This document shows positions 1 to 6,224 of a DNA stretch of 9,993 nt, one piece after another. The notes beneath the pieces were generated by a model, which did no database searches, had not been told where the DNA came from, and saw only the letters and a list, made by a program, of their open reading frames with translations. The number at the start of each line of letters is the position of its first letter. Position 1 is the stretch's first letter. Position numbers and translations under genes: made by a program. The stretch spans positions 1-9,993 of the forward strand of contig JAKBQK010000152.1 of NCBI GenBank assembly GCA_021835265.1, in the 5' to 3' direction. The stretch comes from Thermoplasmata archaeon. GTDB taxonomy: Archaea; Thermoplasmatota; Thermoplasmata; Thermoplasmatales; Thermoplasmataceae.

Positions 1-163
1 TAGCTAATATAAATGAAATATGGTGCAGTTATTCTATTACGCGCGACTGAGGAAGGCGCCACACACGAAGTTCAGGGGTTTCAAAATCCCTTGATGAACA
101 TGCCTCAGCGGATTCCTCCCCCGTCTTCATGGTGAACAACATGGCCATGATGAACTGGAGCTC
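1..163. other. Non-coding flank of decayed transposase
   Basis: No convincing gene is visible in this stretch. It lies ahead of the transposase pseudogene and probably contains its decayed left end, but I could not match a terminal inverted repeat to the region after 1161. An imperfect inverted repeat spans about 70-99 (GTTCA ... TGAAC, with GGGG/CCC inside), too irregular to assign a function. Confidence 0.4.
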
Positions 164-1161
164 ATGGAAAACGATCTCATCAGCTTCATGAATCCAATGT
201 GCCCACAGATCCGCTCAAAGAATGTGGTGAGGAACGGCACAGTGTTCAGGGTTCAGAGATATCTCTGCAAGGATTGCAGATATTACTTTGTTGCACGCCC
301 TCCCAACTATGGTACGCGAAGCAGTATCCTGACCAGGTGAGAGAGATGAGCGTCAAGAAAATGGTGAAACATCCTTGAAAAAGACAGCGAACCTCCTCCG
401 CATTCTCGGCAACGTGATCATATCTCATGAAACCGTCAGGAGATATGTGCCTCCACCGCCGGACATGAAGATGAAACCATCCAGATATTGCGTATACGAC
501 GAGCAGTACGCGTACATCGATGGCGTCGAAAAATACAGGGCACTCCTGAAGGATTCACACACAGGAGACTTTGTGGGGGTGATACTGGATGACCTGAAAG
601 AGGAAAAGTTGAGAGGATTCTTTATGAGGGCGCCCTCATGATTCAGCATCCCGGATCTTTTATTCATCACAACAGACGGGTACCGTTACGAAACCGTCCT
701 GAAAAAAGCATTATCAGGCCTCAAAGTGCTGATAAGGAAGCCGAGGTGCCTCTTCCACATGGAGAAGGATCTATCGCACAGGATAAGGGACGCAATGATT
801 GAAGGGCATCTGGACATGGTAAAGCGTCTGGTCAGGTACATGTCCTTCAAAAATGAAACACCCCCAAAGAAGCTCACCGAGGGCATGAGCGAGAGGGGAG
901 ATCGTTGCTATTATGCTACTAGACAGGATCAGGGGCCTTTACGGTGAGGATAAGATCACGGCAGGATTCCTTTCAGTTGTGAGGAAACACAGGAAGGAGG
1001 TATTCCTGTATCTTGACAACAGCGTGGTGGAGAGGACCTCAGACAAGACGGAACAGCATTTCTCCATACAGTCATGGCTGGTGAAGCAGCGGTTCAAGAC
1101 AAAGGACGAATTGATGAGGTCATCCTACTTGTATCACCGATACTTATCTACCGGAAGCTGA
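164..1161 (+). pseudogene. Decayed DDE transposase with N-terminal zinc-ribbon
   Basis: Remnant of an insertion-sequence transposase. A first piece (164-340, 58 codons) encodes a zinc-ribbon with MCPQI...VVRNG followed by RYLCKDCRYYF; one of the usual four cysteines (CPxC) is missing, with Ile in its place. At about 311 the frame shifts (YAKQYPDQVREMSVKKMVK), and shifts again near 365-375 into a helix-turn-helix-like piece (LLRILGNVIISHETVRRYV) and the first catalytic section (VYDEQYAYIDG). A TGA at 639-641 interrupts the frame, which then continues to the second Asp (ITTDGYRYE, about 675-700) and a long helical section. A further frameshift near 890-900 leads to the last section with the expected Glu (DNSVVERTSDKTEQHFS). 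At least three frameshifts and one stop make it inactive. The pieces line up in the order Asp, Asp, Glu expected of a DDE enzyme. I do not assign the IS family with certainty. It is visibly more GC-rich than the genes that follow. Confidence 0.82.
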
Positions 1162-1181
1162 CGATGTCCTTTTCTCTCCGG

Positions 1182-1187
1182 AAAAAA
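1182..1187 (-). terminator. Possible oligo-T terminator after the epimerase gene
   Basis: On the minus strand a run of six T lies about 85 bases beyond the epimerase stop codon, in the gap before the transposase pseudogene. Archaeal RNA polymerase commonly terminates at T-runs without a hairpin. It is the best candidate in the gap, but a run of six is weak evidence in AT-rich DNA. Confidence 0.25.
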
Positions 1188-1269
1188 TATAATTGATGTT
1201 TCCGTTTGGGAAATGATACCTTCTTCAAAGTTTTAGTTTTATACAATATAACATTTCTTACGTGTTTTT

Positions 1270-2397
1270 TCAAATTTGTTTTGACAAATCAGGGGAATAG
1301 AATTTTCTCTCCTTTTCTGCCCTATCAAATTGTTCATTAAACTCTTGATGAGACGCCCACTCAACGAATTCTTTAATGCCCCATTCTAACTTCTTAAAAG
1401 TAGTTGTTCCAAATGTTTTAAAGAAATTATTATTATCAGAGAATACATTCCTAATATCGCCAACGCGAGATTCCCCTGTATATTCCAGTTTAGGGTCCAA
1501 TCCTACATTTTTAGAGATTTTTTGTATCAAATCGTTTATTTTAGTAGGAACACCAGTACCTAAATTAAACACACCCTCACCCTTATCAAGAGCCATAACA
1601 TTGTATTTAGCAATGTCAGAAACGTGAATGAAATCTCTACTCATGTTTCCATCTTCAAAAACGACAATAGGTTTGTTAGATGCTAATCTAGTGAAGAAGA
1701 CGCTAAGAACACCTGTATATGGATTGGACAAGCTTTGATTTTGGCCGTAAACATTGAAATATCGAAAAGATAAAGCAGGTATCTCCAAATATTCCCCGTA
1801 TTGATGAGTAAGTCTTTCGGAGACATATTTTGTTAAAGCATAGGGATTTGGAACCTGTGGAGGTTTATCCTCACTCACAGCAACTGGTATGAGAAGTTCA
1901 TCACAGATTTTACAGTGGTAATCCCACTTCCCAGCCCTAAGTTGATTTGTTTTCCTGATTTCAGGATAGGTCAATCCATGAGTCGGGCACTTGTATGATC
2001 CTTCCCCATAAATATAGCTAGATGATGCAGTAATTATTTTCTGAATATTTTTTCTTAACGATTTTTCGTTAACTAGTATATCAAAAAGATTAGTTGTCCC
2101 AATCATATTGGAGTAAGAATAACGGTTTAAATCCCAGAAACTTTGGGAAGAGCCAGTTAAAGCTGCAAGGTTTATTATAAAGTCAACATCATTCAGTGCT
2201 TTTGACCAAGTGTTCCTGTCTTTAATGTCACCAAATACTATATTTACTTTCCCATCAAAATTACTAGGTATCTTTCCATTGTGTACTTGTCCCTCAAGAT
2301 TATCAATAATTTTAACTTCATAACCGTTCTTAAGCAGCAACCCGATTGTATGGCTTCCAATAAAGCCTAATCCACCCGTTACCAAAACTTGTGACAT
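1270..2397 (-). CDS. NAD-dependent sugar-nucleotide epimerase, dTDP-L-rhamnose 4-epimerase-like
   Basis: Extended short-chain dehydrogenase (375 aa), cytoplasmic, predicted to epimerise or otherwise modify a nucleotide-activated sugar using bound NAD. Seen: the Rossmann glycine motif TGGLGFIGS (Gly8, Gly11, Gly14), Asp32 at the end of strand 2 suited to NAD, the NLAAL segment (76-80), the Ser-rich segment TASSSYIYGEG (123-133), and catalytic Tyr186-xxx-Lys190 (YALTK). SRDFIHVSDIA (253-263) and RVGDIRNVFSD (311-321) are substrate-domain motifs. Between the Ser segment and the Tyr/Lys pair sits an insert with CPTH (137-140) and HCKIC (161-165), which resembles a zinc ribbon. I know this insert, together with RVGDIR, from proteins annotated as dTDP-L-rhamnose 4-epimerase, and the length fits; the exact substrate is inferred. 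The gene lies 74 bases downstream of the acyltransferase gene on the same strand, but a TATA-like box in that gap suggests it also has its own promoter. No Shine-Dalgarno sequence precedes the ATG. Intact. Confidence 0.88.
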   Translation of the reverse strand: MSQVLVTGGLGFIGSHTIGLLLKNGYEVKIIDNLEGQVHNGKIPSNFDGKVNIVFGDIKDRNTWSKALNDVDFIINLAALTGSSQSFWDLNRYSYSNMIGTTNLFDILVNEKSLRKNIQKIITASSSYIYGEGSYKCPTHGLTYPEIRKTNQLRAGKWDYHCKICDELLIPVAVSEDKPPQVPNPYALTKYVSERLTHQYGEYLEIPALSFRYFNVYGQNQSLSNPYTGVLSVFFTRLASNKPIVVFEDGNMSRDFIHVSDIAKYNVMALDKGEGVFNLGTGVPTKINDLIQKISKNVGLDPKLEYTGESRVGDIRNVFSDNNNFFKTFGTTTFKKLEWGIKEFVEWASHQEFNEQFDRAEKERKFYSPDLSKQI

Positions 2398-2417
2398 GCT
2401 AGCTACATTTAATCTTC

Positions 2418-2429
2418 TAATATAAATTT
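2418..2429 (-). promoter_or_regulatory. TATA-like box for the epimerase gene, leaderless spacing
   Basis: On the minus strand the sequence AAATTTATATTA is centred about 26 bases ahead of the ATG at 2397. Archaeal TATA boxes normally sit about 26 bases before the transcription start, so the transcript would begin at or very near the start codon. No purine-rich ribosome-binding site is present in the gap, which agrees with a leaderless message. AT-rich DNA gives such matches by chance, so this is moderate evidence. Confidence 0.45.
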
Positions 2430-2471
2430 CACATAAGGATCAAAATACGTCACATTACTAATCCGTGGTAA

Positions 2472-3101
2472 TTAAATTGAGTCCCTAATTATATCAATTG
2501 AACGAATAAATGCATTGACATCATTTGAGTAAAGTAAAGGGACTATTTTCATGTATTTTTCAACGGGAATATTCCACCATTTACTATTTAAAAGTTTATT
2601 GATTTCTTCCTCTGTGAATCGCGTCGAAATTTTCTTTGCAGGAACCCCCGCCACTACTGAGAAAGGAGTCGTCGAACGAGTTACAACTGATCCAGCAGCC
2701 ACAATCGTTCCTGTCGCGACATTAACTCCATCTAGAATGTTAACTCCTTGCCCTATCCAGCAGTCATTTTCAATACTCACTCCTTTTATCGGAATATTAT
2801 CTACAGAAGTATCTATGTCTGAAAGTTTCACTTTAAATGGGAATGTGGATACATTTCTATGGTGATTTCCCCCCATAATTACGTTAATTTCACCTAAAGA
2901 TGAATAATTACCAATCGAAATATTACCTCCCTTTTGGTAAGACCAAACATTTATCTTTCCGTAAGAAAGATGGCCAACGCGAGTTGTGGCTTTCTCAATG
3001 TAAAAGATAAAGGAGGTTTCCCCATTGACATAAACTGGTCTGATGACATTTCCTAACGTTCTTTTCAAAGTATTTATAAGGCTTAGTTTTGCTGCTCCCA
3101 T
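2472..3101 (-). CDS. Left-handed beta-helix acyltransferase (CatB/Vat-like, hexapeptide repeat)
   Basis: A 209-residue transferase of the xenobiotic/sugar acetyltransferase type, expected to be a cytoplasmic trimer that moves an acetyl group from acetyl-CoA to a hydroxyl or amino group. Hexapeptide-type turns run from about residue 42 to 75 (for example ISIGNYSSLG) and again from 107 to 160 (VSIENDCWIGQGVNILDG). Between them is the loop MGGNHHRNVSTFPF (76-89), where His80 or His81 is the expected catalytic base. The C-terminal coil VVAGVPAKKI (149-158) is the hallmark ending of this fold, followed by a short helical tail with the usual KWW (174-176). Members include chloramphenicol and streptogramin acetyltransferases, but many sit in polysaccharide loci. 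Next to a sugar epimerase, a sugar O-acetyltransferase is the more likely role. Intact, full length, first gene of its unit, and divergent from the IS remnant that starts about 118 bases away. Confidence 0.88.
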   Translation of the reverse strand: MGAAKLSLINTLKRTLGNVIRPVYVNGETSFIFYIEKATTRVGHLSYGKINVWSYQKGGNISIGNYSSLGEINVIMGGNHHRNVSTFPFKVKLSDIDTSVDNIPIKGVSIENDCWIGQGVNILDGVNVATGTIVAAGSVVTRSTTPFSVVAGVPAKKISTRFTEEEINKLLNSKWWNIPVEKYMKIVPLLYSNDVNAFIRSIDIIRDSI

Positions 3102-3125
3102 TTAATTTGTAATGACCTTAGCGTT

Positions 3126-3141
3126 ATTTTAATTTAATTTT
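3126..3141 (-). promoter_or_regulatory. Possible AT-rich promoter of the acyltransferase gene
   Basis: On the minus strand GGAAAATTAAATTAAAAT lies with its centre roughly 31 bases before the ATG at 3101. The purine stretch just ahead of the AT core resembles a BRE followed by a TATA box. The spacing predicts a very short leader. It would drive the acyltransferase gene and possibly the epimerase gene behind it. Confidence 0.35.
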
Positions 3142-3218
3142 CCCTAATAGGTTACCTAACATTTCACATAACGTCAAACATATGTCGAACATTATATGCT
3201 AAATCAGAATGGCAAGAT

Positions 3219-3779
3219 ATGCCGGACAAGCAAATCCAGTTGGTTATGGAGATAATGGACAATATTATTTTGCTTGATGATCGAAAGAGAAAGTACACAG
3301 AACGCCAGATCCTGAATTTACCTGCGTTATTGCAGTTCTTCACCTTATCCTACAGATCGACCGGGATATTCGTCAGAGACTATGAGGAATATCTTGGAAA
3401 GACCGACCTCGAGGAAATGCCACGCTTCCAGACCCTATCAATAAGGGAAAGACTCCTTGATATTAATGCAGCAAACAAGTAGATATCGCCGCCGTATTCC
3501 ATGGAATCCACCGCTGCAATGGATTCCTTCATAATCCGCACCTGCAAGTATTCCACTGCAATAAAGATAAAATACTCTGGAAATGAGGGACCCGGGAGTG
3601 GATAGTCCAAGACCACCCTTGGTGGTCTTACGAACGCAAGTGCCACATGACGCTGGATGTTGATTCCCTCCTGATCATGGGCTGGCTGATCAACGCAATA
3701 TTCATGATTTCTGGACCTCTCATGAGATGGTAGATTCTGTGAAGAATTTTTCCTACATTTCTGCAGATTCTGCATAAGA
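3219..3779 (+). pseudogene. IS4/IS5-type transposase, 5' part, cut by the IS21 insertion
   Basis: First two thirds of a DDE transposase gene. The opening frame (3219-3482, 87 codons) gives KYTERQILNLPALLQFFTLSYRST and then PRFQTLSIRERLLDINAANK, the helical N-terminal domain pattern of IS4/IS5-type transposases. A TAG at 3480-3482 ends it. Further downstream in shifted frames come CHMTLDVDSLLIMGW, then IHDFWTSHEMVDSVKNFSYISADSA, where ADSA normally continues as YD and carries the second catalytic Asp. The coding signal breaks exactly there (about 3779), and the missing continuation is found after 5864. Around 3500 VFHGIH stands where related enzymes have VDxTG, so the first catalytic Asp may also be lost. 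Several frameshifts show that decay is advanced. The 5' end is uncertain because codons upstream of 3219 are open, and no terminal inverted repeat was recognised. Confidence 0.78.
3773..3779 (+). repeat. Target-site duplication remnant, left copy
   Basis: CATAAGA immediately before the left end of the IS21 element matches CATATGA at 5862-5868 immediately after its right end in six of seven bases. IS21-family insertions duplicate 4 to 8 bases. The undamaged copy on the right keeps the host transposase codons TAT GAT (Tyr-Asp); the left copy has a T to A change that turns the Tyr codon into TAA. Confidence 0.55.
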
Positions 3780-3813
3780 TGTAGACGCCGGTTGATTTTT
3801 CCCCAATAGTGGC
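3780..3813 (+). repeat. IS21 left terminal inverted repeat
   Basis: Begins TGTAGACGCCGG and ends CCAATAGTGGC. It pairs with 5826-5859 on the opposite strand at 22 of 34 positions. It holds two degenerate copies of the internal motif seen more clearly at the other end (TGGCAA-like at 3786 and TGGCGG at 3810), also spaced by 24 bases. Confidence 0.6.
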
Positions 3814-3855
3814 GGAATAAAATTCCCCACCCGTATTTATGATTACCATTTTCTT

Positions 3856-4567
3856 TCACTTCTTTTCGCATGGAGGAAGATTGCCCTTCCTCCGGTCCTT
3901 GAGCCTGTAAGACTCACCCTTGATGTTCAGCATCGTGCTGTAATGCAGTATCCTGCCCAGGATATCTGAGGCAATAATCTGGTCGTCCATGACCTCACCC
4001 CAGTCCGAGAAGGACTTGTTGGAAGAGGAAATTCGACTCCTCGCGGTTCAATGGTAGGTATCCGATGTCATACACTATCATGGGTGCATACATTGAATAA
4101 CTGCGGGAAGGATGTTGAGCCTGTCCCTCACGTATTATTTCGTGAGAGACTGCACCAGTTTAACGGCAGATATTTAATATATTGAAGCATCCGACTAGAG
4201 TGCCCTCATTCCCAGTGCAACCGACAAATGCGTATTACCCACACACCAGGTGGACCAAGGAACACAACATCTCCCTGTTGTATACGAACCTGAGGGTCAT
4301 GAGATCATCAATCACCGACCTGTCGATCTGGAAGGAGAAATCGAACTCCCCCTAGATTATGGTTTTTCTGAAGGGGAAACCCGCGTACTTCATCTTTGTC
4401 TTATATCTATTGGAGCGCTTGCTCTTAACCTCCTCGGAAAGGAGGTGTTCAAGCACTTCAATGACACCTTTATCCCTTGCATTCTCCAGATAATTATCAA
4501 TGGTTTGTTCAATGGTGTCCAGTCCCAGGGCGATGAGACTCTCATGCACCCGCCCATATGCGTCCAT
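3856..4567 (-). pseudogene. istB: IstB-like AAA+ ATPase of the IS21 element, disrupted
   Basis: Helper ATPase that in working IS21 elements assists the IstA transposase in target choice. The gene spans about 237 codons, close to the usual 240-260. The first section (to 4355) shows the IstB N-terminal domain: TIDNYLENARDKGVIEVLEHLL, then the MKYAGFPFRKT motif. A TAG (minus strand, 4352-4354) cuts the frame inside the usual KTLEEFDFSFQ; GEFDFSFQ follows the stop. Walker A, at about 4231-4256, reads GPPGVGNTH only if a two-base insertion (4243-4244) is removed, and its essential Lys is Asn. The Walker B region reads IVYDIGYLPLNREE (about 4040-4080). The C-terminal part ends MLNIKGESYRLKDRRKG..CEKK with a TGA at 3856-3858. 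Its ATG overlaps the istA stop codon (TGATG, 4565-4569), a coupling typical of this family. Clearly non-functional. Confidence 0.86.
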
Positions 4568-5755
4568 CACATGGTCTCCTCGTATTCAGAGAGATCAAGT
4601 TTCTCAACCCTTGTCTGGAAGTTCCCGATGTTCTGGTCCCTGATCGCCTTGAGGAGGCCTATAAAATGCCCTCCCCCGTAATATTCTGCTAGATCCGGGG
4701 AGAATATCATACTCAGCCACGATCTGAGAATCAACCTGTATCTTCATGGTCGATTCCCTTATTATCCTGGCAATGCAGCCTGCGTGTACCCAGGGCACCG
4801 AATATCTTTTGCCCCTTTACGAGACGTAGCAGTCCCTTGATATTTTCCTTATCTCCTCTATCCTTAAGGGAAGGCCTGCACCGAATCCAAGGGGTTGAGC
4901 TTCTCATTCAGCAGCCTCTCATACGGGATTTCGTGTGTGGTGCCATGGACCTGGGAATTGACCTTCTGAAGCCATTCCTAGCACTGTACATTGATGTCCT
5001 GCAGCGACTCGAAGGATCTGCCCGCCTAGAAGTTATATCTCAGATATTTGATGGTGTCCTCTATCTTGCCCTTGGTCTGATCACGATAGGGATAACAGAG
5101 CCTGACGATGATGCCATAGTACTCGGAGAAGCTCATGAACTCGCCGTTGGGCGTAGAATCTGGGCTTTGAGTTTTCTGTCGATGACGACTTGTTTCATGA
5201 TGTCGTAAAGTATTGTGTCAGTGTATCCGCCAAAATGCCTGAAGGCAATGAAGTGCATGCGGATCACGTTGCGTGTGCTGATATTAGTAGTATACTCCAT
5301 ATACCTTATCCTGGAATATCCAAGGAACAGGCTGAAGGCATACAGTTTCCTTCTCTTCCCGTCGTTTTCCATGTACTCGAACTCCTAGAAACCAACCTGT
5401 GATTGTTTTCAATGATTGGTTTCATACTTTTGGACTAACAGGATCTTCCTGTCATTTTGTATTGGCCTGCTGTACTGCTTCACGAGGGAATATAATCCTG
5501 AAAGTCTTTCTTCTTCAGTTCCTCACATATCCTGACGGCAAAGAGATTGTGCCGGTCAATCAACTCCCTCAACTGATGTAGGAAGGGCTCAATCATGGAG
5601 TCAATAGGATCCCTGTGTTACTGCAACACCTTTCCGGACTTGAGATACCTCCGTACTGTTGTACTGCTTATTCTCAGTCTTCTGGATATCTCGCTGATCG
5701 AAAGTCTCTGATCCTTCAAGCTCCTTATCATGTACCAACTCTCCTGTTCAAGCAA
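4567..5755 (-). pseudogene. istA: IstA-like DDE transposase of the IS21 element, disrupted
   Basis: Transposase of the IS21 element, about 396 codons. The N-terminus (TTG at 5753-5755 is the best start) gives LLEQESWYMIRSL and SISEISRRLRISSTTVRRYL, a helix-turn-helix for end binding. A TAA at 5618-5620 ends that section. The catalytic core follows in other frames: QVGF-stop-EFEYMENDGKRRKLYAFSLFLGYSRIRYMEY, where the family has QVDFG, so the first catalytic Asp is Gly (codon 5391-5393) and the next codon but one is TAG (5385-5387). The second Asp is kept in HFGGYTDTILYDIMKQVV, and the Glu in YPYRDQTKGKIEDTIKYLRY. A frameshift near 5135 and stops near 5020 and 4860 separate the rest. The C-terminal WLQKVNSQVHGTTHEIPYERL and QNIGNFQTRVEKLDLSEYEETM reach the TGA at 4567-4569. 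Nonfunctional. Confidence 0.86.
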
Positions 5756-5790
5756 TCCGCTGCACCTAGGTTCAACATGATAGACTGGCT

Positions 5791-5859
5791 ATTTTTCAAT
5801 TGCCAGAACTGAATATTTTTCGTTTGCCATAATTGGACAGAATTCACTTGCCATTTACA
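5791..5859 (+). repeat. Three 24-base-spaced terminal repeats of the IS21 element
   Basis: TTGCCA occurs at 5800, 5824 and 5848, exactly 24 bases apart. The first two are preceded at the same distance by ATTTTTC (5791 and 5815), the third by AATTCAC. They lie between the istA start and the end of the element and overlap the terminal inverted repeat. Multiple internal repeats at the ends, serving as transposase binding sites, are a known trait of the IS21 family. The regular spacing of a little over two helical turns would put the sites on nearly the same DNA face. Confidence 0.75.
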
Positions 5860-5861
5860 AA

Positions 5862-5868
5862 CATATGA
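5862..5868 (+). repeat. Target-site duplication remnant, right copy
   Basis: CATATGA directly after the IS21 right end matches CATAAGA at 3773-3779 in six of seven bases. It restores the Tyr-Asp codons needed to continue the interrupted transposase frame. Confidence 0.55.
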
Positions 5869-6181
5869 TAAAGTGTGTAAGAACACACATGTCCTTCCTG
5901 TGATTGACACAAACAGAGGGGGGTTATGTTTCAGATCGATTGCCAGTGAGCAGGAGAATCGGAATAGATCGCAAGATTGAATGCTCTGCGCCCTATTCCC
6001 TCAGGTTGGAAAAAGAGCGGACATTCTCCATCTTGGAGGAGCTCCTCCGATTCTCCAGCGTGAAAGTGTCTAGTACACTAGGAGCAGGTCTTATGATACT
6101 GCAATTGGTCTAAATGCTATTGCGCACAATCTCATTGGCCATCAAATATGGAAGCTGGAGGAAAGTCGAGGGAGACAATGA
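5864..6181 (+). pseudogene. IS4/IS5-type transposase, 3' part, beyond the IS21 insertion
   Basis: Last third of the same transposase gene that begins at 3219. It starts YDKVCKNTHVLPVIDTNRGG, which follows directly on from SADSA at 3779 once the insertion is removed; PVIDTN is a family motif. After a frameshift near 5925 comes LPVSRRIGIDRKIECSAPYSL, then EKERTFSILEELLRF, which holds the Glu of the catalytic triad. A second frameshift near 6065 leads to YTRSRSYDTAIGLNAIAHNLI and a TGA at 6179-6181. Two frameshifts in about 105 codons show the host gene is itself decayed. It ends 43 bases before the stop codon of the flippase gene, which faces it tail to tail. Confidence 0.78.
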
Positions 6182-6224
6182 AAATTTTCGCTTGCTAAAA
6201 CATGAGAGGCTCTATAATTGTTTA

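Larger units (their letters stand above)
3780..5861 (-). mobile_element. Inactivated IS21-family insertion sequence
   Basis: About 2.08 kb element with istA then istB on the minus strand, the standard IS21 gene order. The left end starts TGTAGACG at 3780. The right end read inward starts TGTAAATG at 5859, or TGTTTGTA at 5863. Aligning 3780-3813 with the reverse complement of 5826-5859 gives 22 identical positions of 34 without gaps, ending in CCAAT..TGGC on both sides. The right end is uncertain within 5859-5863; I chose the value that leaves a 7-base target duplication. The element sits inside an older transposase gene on the opposite strand. Both of its genes are broken, so it cannot move by itself. 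Confidence 0.8.

Noticed and set aside
70..99. Imperfect inverted repeat near the window start
   Set aside because: The arms need bulges to pair, and nothing nearby supports an attachment site, terminator or IS end.
1274..1289. Small hairpin (ATTTGT ... ACAAAT) at the end of the epimerase gene
   Set aside because: The stem has only six A/T-rich pairs, sits inside the last codons, and is followed by A rather than T on the transcribed strand, so it is not a convincing terminator.
2551..2865. Plus-strand open frame of 104 codons
   Set aside because: It lies wholly inside the acyltransferase gene on the other strand and is explained by the repeat codons of the beta-helix.
2472..3101. Antibiotic-resistance acetyltransferase
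   Set aside because: The fold is shared with chloramphenicol and streptogramin acetyltransferases, but the neighbouring sugar epimerase makes a glycan-modifying role more likely, and no specific resistance subgroup can be recognised.
3380..3871. Minus-strand open frame of 163 codons
   Set aside because: It runs antisense through the IS4/IS5-type remnant and across the IS21 left end; the plus-strand reading gives recognisable transposase motifs and this one gives none.
4250..4681. Plus-strand open frame of 143 codons
   Set aside because: It is antisense to the istB/istA junction, where the minus strand carries clear IstB and IstA motifs.
4837..5208. Plus-strand open frame of 123 codons
   Set aside because: It is antisense to the IstA core that contains the KGKIEDTIKY motif.
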